Shown here: positions 17,597 to 26,075 of the stretch, piece after piece
Layout: each line of letters starts with the position of its first letter
Numbering within the stretch: the first letter of the stretch is position 1
From: a virus
Reading direction: 5' to 3' (one strand)
DNA: 62,091 nucleotides
IMG/VR virus record: IMGVR_UViG_3300036399_000656
Location: 1 to 62,091 of that record
Position numbers and translations under genes: made by a program
Notes under the pieces: generated by a model
What the model was told of the DNA's origin: nothing
The model's database searches: none
Seen by the model: only the letters and a program-made list of their open reading frames with translations

Positions 17597-20059
17597 ATGA
17601 AGTACGAATACGATGAGGAGGACAAATACGTTTCGTTCCATGAGGATGATGATGAGTTGGATACCATCCGAATCCCCCTGCCCCGGCTTGAGGAGTGGTA
17701 CTCACGCCATTTGAAACGTGAGGTTACAAGGGAAGAGGCGCTTACGTATGTGGACGGATATGGTCTTGATCCAAAGGAACAGAAGTTTCGTTATCAAGAG
17801 GTTCCCGAAAAGATAAAGCTCATTTACGAGGTTGTGTTCAACAAGAAACACATAGCCAACAAGTCTAAGTACAAGGAGATGGGCGACGTAAGGCTTGAGG
17901 ACATCTACGAGGAGATTGAGTCCAATCAAAAGTATTACGCGATGGAGATTGAGTGGATCAAACTCCAAATCAAGCGCCGTTATGTTGGATATTGGTGTTT
18001 CATTAAAGGGAAACCAGTATACTTAAACGGAGCTAACTACTTCTTCCTAAACTTTTGGACGGTAAAGAACTTTGGCAAGAACAACAACCGCCCAGACTAC
18101 CGCGACTACCAGCGCAAGATGTTTCACCTTTTCATGTATGCGTACACTACAGAAGATGCGTTCTACAAGCACAAGATCCTGTATCGGGAAGACGGCATTG
18201 TAAAGACTAAGTATTCAAACCAAGAAGTAAAAAGTGTCGTTGACGATATGAACGAGCAAGGGTTTGAGTATTACGTCGAGCCAAACGTAAACGTAACCGT
18301 AGGCAGGGGAAAACGGACAGTACACGGAATCAACTTTGTGTCCGGACGCCGTATCGCCAAGACTGCAATCGCTTGTTGTTTCTGCACGTGGGGGACACTC
18401 AATATGCCTGACCAGACCTTTATCATTCAAGCAATGAATGAGGACCAGGCGGTTAATAAGATATTTATCAAGCAGATACAAACTCCCGTAAGTAAACTTC
18501 CGTTTTTCTTCCGACCACACTACCGGGGAAGGATCGAGGCCAAGGAGGGGTTACGTTTTCAATACGAAGGATCAATCGCATCAGCTGCAAGGGCGGGGAT
18601 TATTCCTGAACAGATGGAGTGCTTCATCACGCCATTATCGTCGTCGGAAAAGGCGGCGGATGGTGAAGCGGAGATTGCATTTGTCTACCGTGACGAGCCA
18701 GCGAAGAAGACGGACGCGAAGGCAGCTGACCAAAATATCCCGACGTGGTGGTACAACACGATGAAGCCTGCCATCGAGCGAGGTGAAAATATTCGTGGGT
18801 TCTGCATCATGCCGTCTACTGTAGGTGACATGGATACAGGGGGTGGAGCGCAGTTCTTTGATATTGCTAATGACTCACACTTCTCCGATCGCAACGAGAA
18901 CGGAACAACTCCATCAGGACTCATAAACTTCTTCCTTCCAGGTTACTACGCCGTTGAGGGTTACATTGACGAGTATGGGGCAAGCATTATTGACGACCCC
19001 AAAGAACCTGTAATGTCCAATGAAGGCAAGTGGATTACTAAGGGAGCCAAGTCGTATCTTTTAAACCAAGCGGATTACTTTGAGCGCAAGCGTGAGTGGC
19101 AGAAGCTCATCAAGTTGCAGCAGAACTTCCCAATGACCTGGAAGCACGCATTTGCTGTGATCCCTAAGGACATGGGTATGCCCATCGAGAAAATGCGTGA
19201 CCGCATATCGGAACTTAAATTTCTACGAACACCAATTACGACGAAGATTAATTTTAAATGGGTTGGCGATAAGTTTGGAGGGGACGTATATGTTGAGAAC
19301 GACCCCAAGGGAAGCTGGACCATGAGTTATCTACCTCCGCAAGATCAGAGAAACAAGAGAACCGTAGTTTCAATGGAGGAGGGTTATATACCACCAAAGG
19401 AGCGTGGGCCTATTTATGCTCCCGATCCGTCGGTGATGAACAAGTACTTTCTTTGCTGTGACCCGGTAAAGTTTCACAAGAGAAATACGGTAGGTAAAAA
19501 GAAATCAAATGCGGCAGCGGCGGTTTTCTACAAACGAGATAGCCAGATAGATCCAGACAACAAACCAAGAAGCGAATGGGTTAGCAATGACTGGATTCTT
19601 ACTTATAACAGACAGACTGAAGACAAGGCAGAGTACCACGAGGAGTGGTTGAAGGCAGCTGTATTCCTTGGGGCCTACGTTTACCCAGAGTGGCCCGATG
19701 GGGAGGCCCTTGTAGAATATTTTAGGGATAATGGTTTTGATGGTTACCTTTTAAAAGATTTGGGGTCTGATGGAAAGCAGGACGCAAGGCCAGGTGTCTG
19801 GGCGGGTGAGGCAGAGAAAAACGAAATGGCTGGAGATATTATGACGTTCTTTAACAATAATGTTAGGTACGTAAAAATATGGGAGATAATTGAAGAGTGG
19901 AGTCAGATGAGGGGATTAGATGACTTGACAAACCATGACTTGTGTGCCGCTACAGGGTGGTGCATGAGGGCTATAAAAAGCAGAATGCCAGACCTTTACA
20001 AGGAGGTATATCAGCCAATAGAGATAAAGGGGGGCTTTGCAATGTTTGATGTAGAATGA
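17597..20059 (+). CDS. terL: Large terminase subunit (TerL), 820 aa
   Basis: This is the packaging motor ATPase-nuclease. A P-loop-like segment SGRRIAKTA lies near residue 249, the Walker B-type strand IAFVYRDEPAK near residue 360, and the first nuclease aspartate in YFLCCDPVKF near residue 618, with later acidic sites around KDLGSDGKQD. At 820 aa it is longer than most TerL (450-650) but similar to those of large Bacteroidota podoviruses, with about 200 extra N-terminal residues. It precedes the portal gene, as usual. Confidence 0.85.
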   Translation: MKYEYDEEDKYVSFHEDDDELDTIRIPLPRLEEWYSRHLKREVTREEALTYVDGYGLDPKEQKFRYQEVPEKIKLIYEVVFNKKHIANKSKYKEMGDVRLEDIYEEIESNQKYYAMEIEWIKLQIKRRYVGYWCFIKGKPVYLNGANYFFLNFWTVKNFGKNNNRPDYRDYQRKMFHLFMYAYTTEDAFYKHKILYREDGIVKTKYSNQEVKSVVDDMNEQGFEYYVEPNVNVTVGRGKRTVHGINFVSGRRIAKTAIACCFCTWGTLNMPDQTFIIQAMNEDQAVNKIFIKQIQTPVSKLPFFFRPHYRGRIEAKEGLRFQYEGSIASAARAGIIPEQMECFITPLSSSEKAADGEAEIAFVYRDEPAKKTDAKAADQNIPTWWYNTMKPAIERGENIRGFCIMPSTVGDMDTGGGAQFFDIANDSHFSDRNENGTTPSGLINFFLPGYYAVEGYIDEYGASIIDDPKEPVMSNEGKWITKGAKSYLLNQADYFERKREWQKLIKLQQNFPMTWKHAFAVIPKDMGMPIEKMRDRISELKFLRTPITTKINFKWVGDKFGGDVYVENDPKGSWTMSYLPPQDQRNKRTVVSMEEGYIPPKERGPIYAPDPSVMNKYFLCCDPVKFHKRNTVGKKKSNAAAAVFYKRDSQIDPDNKPRSEWVSNDWILTYNRQTEDKAEYHEEWLKAAVFLGAYVYPEWPDGEALVEYFRDNGFDGYLLKDLGSDGKQDARPGVWAGEAEKNEMAGDIMTFFNNNVRYVKIWEIIEEWSQMRGLDDLTNHDLCAATGWCMRAIKSRMPDLYKEVYQPIEIKGGFAMFDVE

Positions 20060-20089
20060 TTGTTTTCAGCTATTTAATAAAAAATTTAC

Positions 20090-20116
20090 TACATTTGTGC
20101 TGGTAAACTAAATTTG
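20090..20116 (+). promoter_or_regulatory. Two -7 boxes before the portal gene
   Basis: TACATTTG (20090-20097) and TAAATTTG (20109-20116) lie in the 63-base gap between terminase and portal. Neither has a good TTG at -33, so they would be weak or activator-dependent. Confidence 0.4.
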
Positions 20117-20122
20117 TAAGAT

Positions 20123-22519
20123 ATGATATTACCACAGATACTTGGTAGTATGTTGTTTCCAAATGACAACATACCTGAAGTTGACAAGTTAAAGCCGGAG
20201 TTTGGATTACGTTGTGCGAGAGCGCTTTATACTCGTTTTTGTTCTGGTGGTACATACTTCACGTACACACAAATCCCTGAGATGCAGGAGGTTAGAAACT
20301 ACGGTGCTGGTAATCAGTCGCAGGAGAAGTACAAGAATTGGTTTACCAATGGATCCCCTATTGGATCAAAGGGGGTAAATCAGAACGAGTCAAATTCAGG
20401 AAACAAGGGCTTAAGTAAAGCGCAGAGAAAGGCAATGGCTAATGTTAGCTATGACATCTTCTCGCCCATGAGAAAATTATCGAATGTTCTTCTATCAATT
20501 CTTGCGGATAATGATTATAAACTTGATTGTGTTTCTCTTGATAAAAACATCATCAATAAAAAGAAGCGTCAAAAATATGATTTGTACGCTAAAGCGAATT
20601 ACACGAATCCATTAGCAAGACAGTTAGGTCTTCCGGAGTTCAAGTTGCCTTTCGTTCCTAAAGACGAGACAATGCTAGAGATGGCGGATCGTCTTGGTTT
20701 TTTTAAGAGCAAGTATGAGGTTGCTTTGGAAAAATTAGCCGAGTCTGGTTTTAGAGCTTCAAATTGGGCTGGTCAGCGCATGGAGTTTAACCGTGATGCG
20801 ATTGACTTTCACTTCCGCGCAGCTAAGATTTACAATGACCCTATGACTGGACAGGTTAAGTTTCAATATATTGACCCTGCTCGAATGGTCATGCTTTGGA
20901 ATGAGGATAACCAGGATGAGCCTGTGGCAATTGGCCATATCGAGGCCGAGACCGTGCAGTCTATTTACGACAAGTTGATTGACGCTGGTTTTACTGAGGT
21001 TCAAATACAGGCTATGGCCAAGTCTTATGTTCCTTATCAGACAAGTGTATCTACAATCCCGCAATGGGCGTTTGAACGTAAGGACTCCACTACAAACCGC
21101 TGGGTTTGGATGGACTTCAAGGTTTATGTGTTGAAGTTTGAGTACCTATCCACAGACTACAAGCAGTATGTAGAGCGCACAAATAAGCAGGGATATGGAA
21201 GTTATATCCGTAACAACAAGCCGGTAGACGAGAAGAAAAAGAACCCTAGCGACACATACGAAGAGGTTAGCTGTAACTACTGGTATGAGGGCGCTTACAT
21301 TATTTCCGGCACTGGACAAGATAAGATCTACGACTGGAAAAAGAAGCCCAACCAGATGCAGAAGGGCTTGTCTCCGATGAGTTCGTATGTTATCCATCGT
21401 ATCAACGGTCAGTCTCCTACACGCAGCGTGAAGGGGTTGCTCGATGACTTGATGTTCGCGGTATTGAAGTTACGTGCAGCGGTATGGGCTGCTGCACCGA
21501 AGGGATATAGAATTGACGTTGGTGAAGCCGCCAACATCAAGATTGGAGGTGTAGAGTACGACCTGTTCGACCTCATGCACATCCACCGTCAAAACGGTAT
21601 TCAGATTGTTGCCACTAAATTCAACGCAGCAACAGGTAAGTATGTGTCTCAGCCATTGTCAGAAATGGATAACGGTCTTGGCCCACAGGGTCAGGAGTGG
21701 CTTGCTCAAATTGCCAATCTTCAAATGATGATTAAGGACTTGATGGGCATCCCGGATGCGATGGCCGCAAGTCCTGATCAGTCAGCAGAACGATTGGTTG
21801 GTGTAATGGAGGCCGATTACATTGCTGGTAACCACGCCAACTGGCCACTACGTGAGTCGGAGCGTCAGTTTAAACAGAAACTTGGTGAGAGAATAATTCA
21901 CCAGGCACGTATAGATATTGAATACGACCCCAAGATTCGCGAGTTTTATGAGAGTATTATTGGCGAAACCATGATTAATTCCTTGGACGACATCGAAGGT
22001 TTGTCATTAGATCAACTAGCGATTACCTGCAAGGTTCTTCCAAACGAGAAGGAAAAGAGTGCCATTCTTCAACGTGCTATGCAGATGTCTCAGATGCCAA
22101 CCAAGGACGGCGCTGTTCTGTTAAGTCCTTCAAGTGTAGAGCGTGTAGCTCAACTGTTGAAGAATGGGGATGTGGATGAGGCACTTTGGTTTATGGCTAC
22201 CGAAGAGACGGAGGCCCGTCAACGCGAGGAGCAACACGCTCAAATGATGATGCAGCAGACCATTGAAGGACAGCAGCAATCCGCTATGATGGCTGAAGAA
22301 GCCAAGCGTCAAACTGCAATGCAACTTGCTGAGATTGAAATCATGAAGCAGCGTGAGATGGCCAACATGGAACTTATGAAGGAACAGGAGATGGCTAGGA
22401 TTAAGGCTGATGGAAACTATCAAGTTCAGTTATTGAAAGGAAAACAGATTCTAGAACAAATACAGCTTGAGGCAACACTCGAAGCTCAATTAGGAAACGA
22501 AATAACAGGTAGAGTATAA
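20123..22519 (+). CDS. Portal protein, 798 aa
   Basis: Position directly after the terminase, size and content fit the portal ring through which DNA passes. The protein is mixed alpha/beta for 620 residues with typical portal-like segments (DLMGIPDAMAASPDQSAERLVG near residue 545). A long Gln/Met/Glu-rich helix in residues 690-790 is typical of the portal stem or barrel. It is longer than T7 gp8 (about 540) and near the size of crAss-like phage portals. It forms a dodecamer at one capsid vertex in all known tailed phages. Confidence 0.8.
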   Translation: MILPQILGSMLFPNDNIPEVDKLKPEFGLRCARALYTRFCSGGTYFTYTQIPEMQEVRNYGAGNQSQEKYKNWFTNGSPIGSKGVNQNESNSGNKGLSKAQRKAMANVSYDIFSPMRKLSNVLLSILADNDYKLDCVSLDKNIINKKKRQKYDLYAKANYTNPLARQLGLPEFKLPFVPKDETMLEMADRLGFFKSKYEVALEKLAESGFRASNWAGQRMEFNRDAIDFHFRAAKIYNDPMTGQVKFQYIDPARMVMLWNEDNQDEPVAIGHIEAETVQSIYDKLIDAGFTEVQIQAMAKSYVPYQTSVSTIPQWAFERKDSTTNRWVWMDFKVYVLKFEYLSTDYKQYVERTNKQGYGSYIRNNKPVDEKKKNPSDTYEEVSCNYWYEGAYIISGTGQDKIYDWKKKPNQMQKGLSPMSSYVIHRINGQSPTRSVKGLLDDLMFAVLKLRAAVWAAAPKGYRIDVGEAANIKIGGVEYDLFDLMHIHRQNGIQIVATKFNAATGKYVSQPLSEMDNGLGPQGQEWLAQIANLQMMIKDLMGIPDAMAASPDQSAERLVGVMEADYIAGNHANWPLRESERQFKQKLGERIIHQARIDIEYDPKIREFYESIIGETMINSLDDIEGLSLDQLAITCKVLPNEKEKSAILQRAMQMSQMPTKDGAVLLSPSSVERVAQLLKNGDVDEALWFMATEETEARQREEQHAQMMMQQTIEGQQQSAMMAEEAKRQTAMQLAEIEIMKQREMANMELMKEQEMARIKADGNYQVQLLKGKQILEQIQLEATLEAQLGNEITGRV

Positions 22520-22524
22520 AACAT

Positions 22525-23583
22525 ATGGAAAACAACGAATTGAACAATCAAGAAGAATTGGTGAACGAACAAGTAACCAATCAAGAAACCGAACAGGTTA
22601 ATGAAGAAGTAGCGCCACAGGACAGTCCTTGGTTTGCTGCATATGGATACGAAAACGAAGACTCTTTTAAAAGTGAGTATGAACAACTGCGTTCATACAA
22701 GGGTCTTGCAGAAGAGTTAAGCCAAAAGCAAAAAGAAATTGAAGACGGACTCGCTCTTTTGCAAGAGGCTGATGATCCGTTTGGAGGTATTGAGGAAGCA
22801 AAGACTATGGTTGCATTTGGTAAAAAGGGCATTAGCTCATCTATAGCTAACCAAATTGTTTCCTCTAACCCGGATAGTCTTATGGAAGATCCGCTCAAGG
22901 CATTAGTGCTTGCGGAGGCGGTAAAGAATCCAGATAAATTCAAGCGATTAGGTCACTCAACTATTGAGGAGGCCATTCGTGAAAAATATAATTTAGGAGA
23001 AGGTGAGTATTATGCTACAGCTCTTTTAAAGTCTGATGCAATCGATGCAATCGAAATCATTGAAAAGACTAAAAAAGATGTTGAAACAGTTAAAAATCCT
23101 TTTACCTTTGCGAAAGAGCTAAAGAGCCAAAGTCAAAGACAGATTGCGGAAAGACAGACTATAGCACTTAACGAGGCAGAGTCCTACGGTAAGCAGCTAA
23201 AGGAGGTCCCCTACAAATTCGGCGATACGGAAGTTTCGTTACAAGTTTCAAACGAAGAGGTCGAATCGATTTTGAAGTCGCAGTATGCAGGTTATTTAGG
23301 TCAAGCCTTTGATACTACCACAAAGGAAGGTAAACAAGCGGTACGTGAATGGTTAACGAACCAAGTCCTCATTCATAAGGTTCAGTCTGGGGATCTAGGA
23401 GTTCAAATAGCCAAGTCACTTATGGCTCAAACCGAAAAAAAGGTGGTAAAAGAAGTCTACAACGGTCAGCCTAAAACGCCGAACCGAGTAGGCAAAACGT
23501 CTGCTGATACGAAGGGATTAAGCCCTGCTCAAAGAGATCTCATGGAGCGAGGAATTCCTTTGCCATCACAGTCGCTAAAGTAA
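22525..23583 (+). CDS. Scaffold-like protein, 352 aa
   Basis: The first 35 residues are almost only Asn, Glu, Gln, Val and Thr. The rest is acidic and helical with coiled-coil character (residues 50-80 and 180-220) and a basic, Pro/Lys-rich C-terminus. This composition and the position between portal and major capsid genes are those of capsid scaffolding proteins, which are lost or cleaved during head maturation. No sequence-level family identification is possible by eye. Confidence 0.65.
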   Translation: MENNELNNQEELVNEQVTNQETEQVNEEVAPQDSPWFAAYGYENEDSFKSEYEQLRSYKGLAEELSQKQKEIEDGLALLQEADDPFGGIEEAKTMVAFGKKGISSSIANQIVSSNPDSLMEDPLKALVLAEAVKNPDKFKRLGHSTIEEAIREKYNLGEGEYYATALLKSDAIDAIEIIEKTKKDVETVKNPFTFAKELKSQSQRQIAERQTIALNEAESYGKQLKEVPYKFGDTEVSLQVSNEEVESILKSQYAGYLGQAFDTTTKEGKQAVREWLTNQVLIHKVQSGDLGVQIAKSLMAQTEKKVVKEVYNGQPKTPNRVGKTSADTKGLSPAQRDLMERGIPLPSQSLK

Positions 23584-23610
23584 TATTAACCATTAAAAAA
23601 ACTTAATAAA

Positions 23611-25074
23611 ATGGGTTTTGTAATTAATAACCCCACAGGTATTCAGCCGTTGTCAACATCGGCGATGAACTTTGGGAGCATCCAGAACAACTGGGATGCT
23701 ATTATGGAAGATTTCGATGCCGTAGCATATCTTCCTTTTGGTGATGAGTATTTCGATGCGATGAACCAAATCATGAACGCAGTAGGTAACCGCGAAATCG
23801 CGAAAAACCCACGTGTTCGTTGGTTTGAGATGACTCGTATGGAGGCTCCAATTTTGGTTGCTTCTACAGCTGCGTTTGCAGGACCTCCTGCTGGTTTCAC
23901 AGTTACTTTGGATGCATCAAACGTAGTAACTTTAGGTAGTACAACCTACTCTTGGCCAAATGTTGGTGATATTTGGAGAGATGCTAATGCAGGTTCTCTT
24001 TTCCAAATTATCCAAAAACCAGCCGCTAACCAGGTTGTAATGATTCCATTGATTACTGGCGCTGCTGCTCCAACTGGTTTGATGTATTACGTAGGTAACT
24101 CTGCGGGTGAAAACACCGGAGCGTACCCATCTAAGTTTACATTCGATGTAGTTCGTACATCTCCTTTGCAAACTTTCCGTAATGACACTACTTCTAGTTC
24201 TGAAGCGCTTTACAACCAACTTTGGTACTCACAGTTGGAGAACGGGGTTCAAACTCCATACTCTAACTCACGCGACATCATCTACTTGCAGCGTGAACAC
24301 CAGGTTGCACTTGTAAACACCTTCTTTGCTGGTACTCCATCTACTGCTACCAACTACAACACTGGTTTGAGTGCTACAAACTTCCAGACAACTACAGGTT
24401 TGGAATACGCAATCCGTAACAACGGTTCTGCATCCAACGGTGGTTCGAACACTGTAGTTCTTACCTCTGCTGCTACAGGCCCGGACCTTACTGACTTCTA
24501 TGAAATGGAAGCCGCTTTGACCTCACAGGATGGTTCTGTAAAGAACTACATGGTTTGGACTAGTGGTTATCTTCAGCAAGTATTGGAGCGCAACCTGTTC
24601 GGTAACGCTGCTGTTGCTCAGAACCCATTGCAGTTCAACGTACAGATCAACAAGGTTCAGATGGAGAAAACCTTCTGGGGCGAGGGCGCTTACGCTGACT
24701 TGATGAGCAAGACGTTCTCATTCAACAATCTCGTGTTCAACAACAAGAACTTCGGATTTGTTCGTATGGGTATCTTCGATAACCCAACCATGTTTGGTGT
24801 AGGTTCTAACACTCTTGGTCAAACAGATAACACTTGGAAAAACCAAGCGTTCTTCATTCCATTGAGTACCAATGGAGGTGTTGACGATGGTATGGGTAAC
24901 ATGGGTAAATATATCCGCGTATGCCACAAGCCAGGTGCATTCATGAATATGTGGCAAACAGGCGGTCGTGCAGCAGCTAACAAGACTGATGTATGGCAGC
25001 TCGGTGTTCATATCGTATCTGAATTAGGTTACAAGTTTGTAAACGCTAACAAGTACGGTTTGTTCTCAGTGTAA
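23611..25074 (+). CDS. Major capsid protein candidate, 487 aa
   Basis: It lies after the scaffold-like gene, has the size of HK97-fold capsid proteins of crAss-like phages (about 490 aa), and a rich Asn/Thr/Gly/Ala beta composition. The gene uses a more uniform codon set than its neighbours, as expected for the most abundant protein, and is followed directly by a strong terminator at 25086-25117. Residues 1-60 could be the N-arm. Identification is by context and composition. Confidence 0.75.
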   Translation: MGFVINNPTGIQPLSTSAMNFGSIQNNWDAIMEDFDAVAYLPFGDEYFDAMNQIMNAVGNREIAKNPRVRWFEMTRMEAPILVASTAAFAGPPAGFTVTLDASNVVTLGSTTYSWPNVGDIWRDANAGSLFQIIQKPAANQVVMIPLITGAAAPTGLMYYVGNSAGENTGAYPSKFTFDVVRTSPLQTFRNDTTSSSEALYNQLWYSQLENGVQTPYSNSRDIIYLQREHQVALVNTFFAGTPSTATNYNTGLSATNFQTTTGLEYAIRNNGSASNGGSNTVVLTSAATGPDLTDFYEMEAALTSQDGSVKNYMVWTSGYLQQVLERNLFGNAAVAQNPLQFNVQINKVQMEKTFWGEGAYADLMSKTFSFNNLVFNNKNFGFVRMGIFDNPTMFGVGSNTLGQTDNTWKNQAFFIPLSTNGGVDDGMGNMGKYIRVCHKPGAFMNMWQTGGRAAANKTDVWQLGVHIVSELGYKFVNANKYGLFSV

Positions 25075-25085
25075 TTAATAATCTT

Positions 25086-25117
25086 AAAACCGGGAGGGGG
25101 AAACTTCTCCCGGTTTT
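25086..25117 (+). terminator. Strong terminator after the major capsid gene
   Basis: AAAACCGGGAG and CTCCCGGTTTT form an 11-bp stem with a 10-base loop, ending in TTTT. It would lower expression of the downstream genes relative to the capsid gene, a common arrangement. Confidence 0.8.
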
Positions 25118-25141
25118 CATACAAACAAAAAATAAAACGAT

Positions 25142-26071
25142 ATGTTATTTGATCTAAGCAACAATCAAGCTGTAGATGTTCCAGAATGGGCAGAACAGGA
25201 ATTGCGGGATACGTTTCCGTATTTTTTTAATGAAAAGAGACCGATTGTATTAAGGGTGATGGATAAATACAAGTTGAAAACCTACAAGGTTCCAACAAAC
25301 AATCCAGATGCAGACCCTATTTTGATGATTCAAGCCCCAGGGGCCACTTCTATTAGGTCTAGTGCAAATTTTTATGACAAAGAAAGTGAATCTGAGTACA
25401 CTTTAATTTATACTAACTCTGCTCCAACCAACATTAATGGTAATGTGACGTATCAAGGGGCAAGAGTTCAAATTGCTGATGGGTTCTCAATTCAGCCCCA
25501 TCAAAAGGATTTGTTGTTCTATATTCACTATATGTGTCCAATTATAGATGGGAACAAGTCCGTATTCAAATCGAATAGTGTAAGATATGAGTATGAGAAA
25601 AAAGACATCGAGGCTAAGAGCAAAATCAACCTTGCCAAGGCTGCTCGTGAGCTTGAGAATCTCATCTACTTCGATACTGATTATAAGACAATCTTGAAGG
25701 CTGTTGACGGCTTGGGCATGACTGCTCTTCACACAGAAGATGAGACTCGTGTAATGCTGTATGACGCAATTAAGAATGGTAGCGATACGTTCAAGAAGAA
25801 CGCCTTTGAAATCATCAACTCAGCAAAGCCTGTTCAAACACAGTCACCGGATGGAGAAACCATCCATGAGCTGGTAAACAGACTTTTGGGTGATAATTTT
25901 ATCAAAAATGAGGACGGTTTGTGGTATATTCGCGACCGTAGAGGCGATGGAACAAAGTGGTTGAAATCACCATTTTTTGAGTCAACGCAAACCGGTAGCG
26001 AAGCTGCATTTGCATTGATTGACCACCTCAAGGTAAATGAAGAATTATTAGGTAAATTAAGAAAACTATAA
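25142..26071 (+). CDS. Head-completion or head-associated protein, 309 aa
   Basis: The N-terminal 150 residues are beta-rich and the C-terminal half helical. There is no signal peptide or enzyme motif. It is the first gene after the capsid terminator, and precedes a fibre-like protein. Position suggests a head-tail joining or auxiliary capsid role. Family not recognised. Confidence 0.6.
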   Translation: MLFDLSNNQAVDVPEWAEQELRDTFPYFFNEKRPIVLRVMDKYKLKTYKVPTNNPDADPILMIQAPGATSIRSSANFYDKESESEYTLIYTNSAPTNINGNVTYQGARVQIADGFSIQPHQKDLLFYIHYMCPIIDGNKSVFKSNSVRYEYEKKDIEAKSKINLAKAARELENLIYFDTDYKTILKAVDGLGMTALHTEDETRVMLYDAIKNGSDTFKKNAFEIINSAKPVQTQSPDGETIHELVNRLLGDNFIKNEDGLWYIRDRRGDGTKWLKSPFFESTQTGSEAAFALIDHLKVNEELLGKLRKL

Positions 26072-26075
26072 AAAG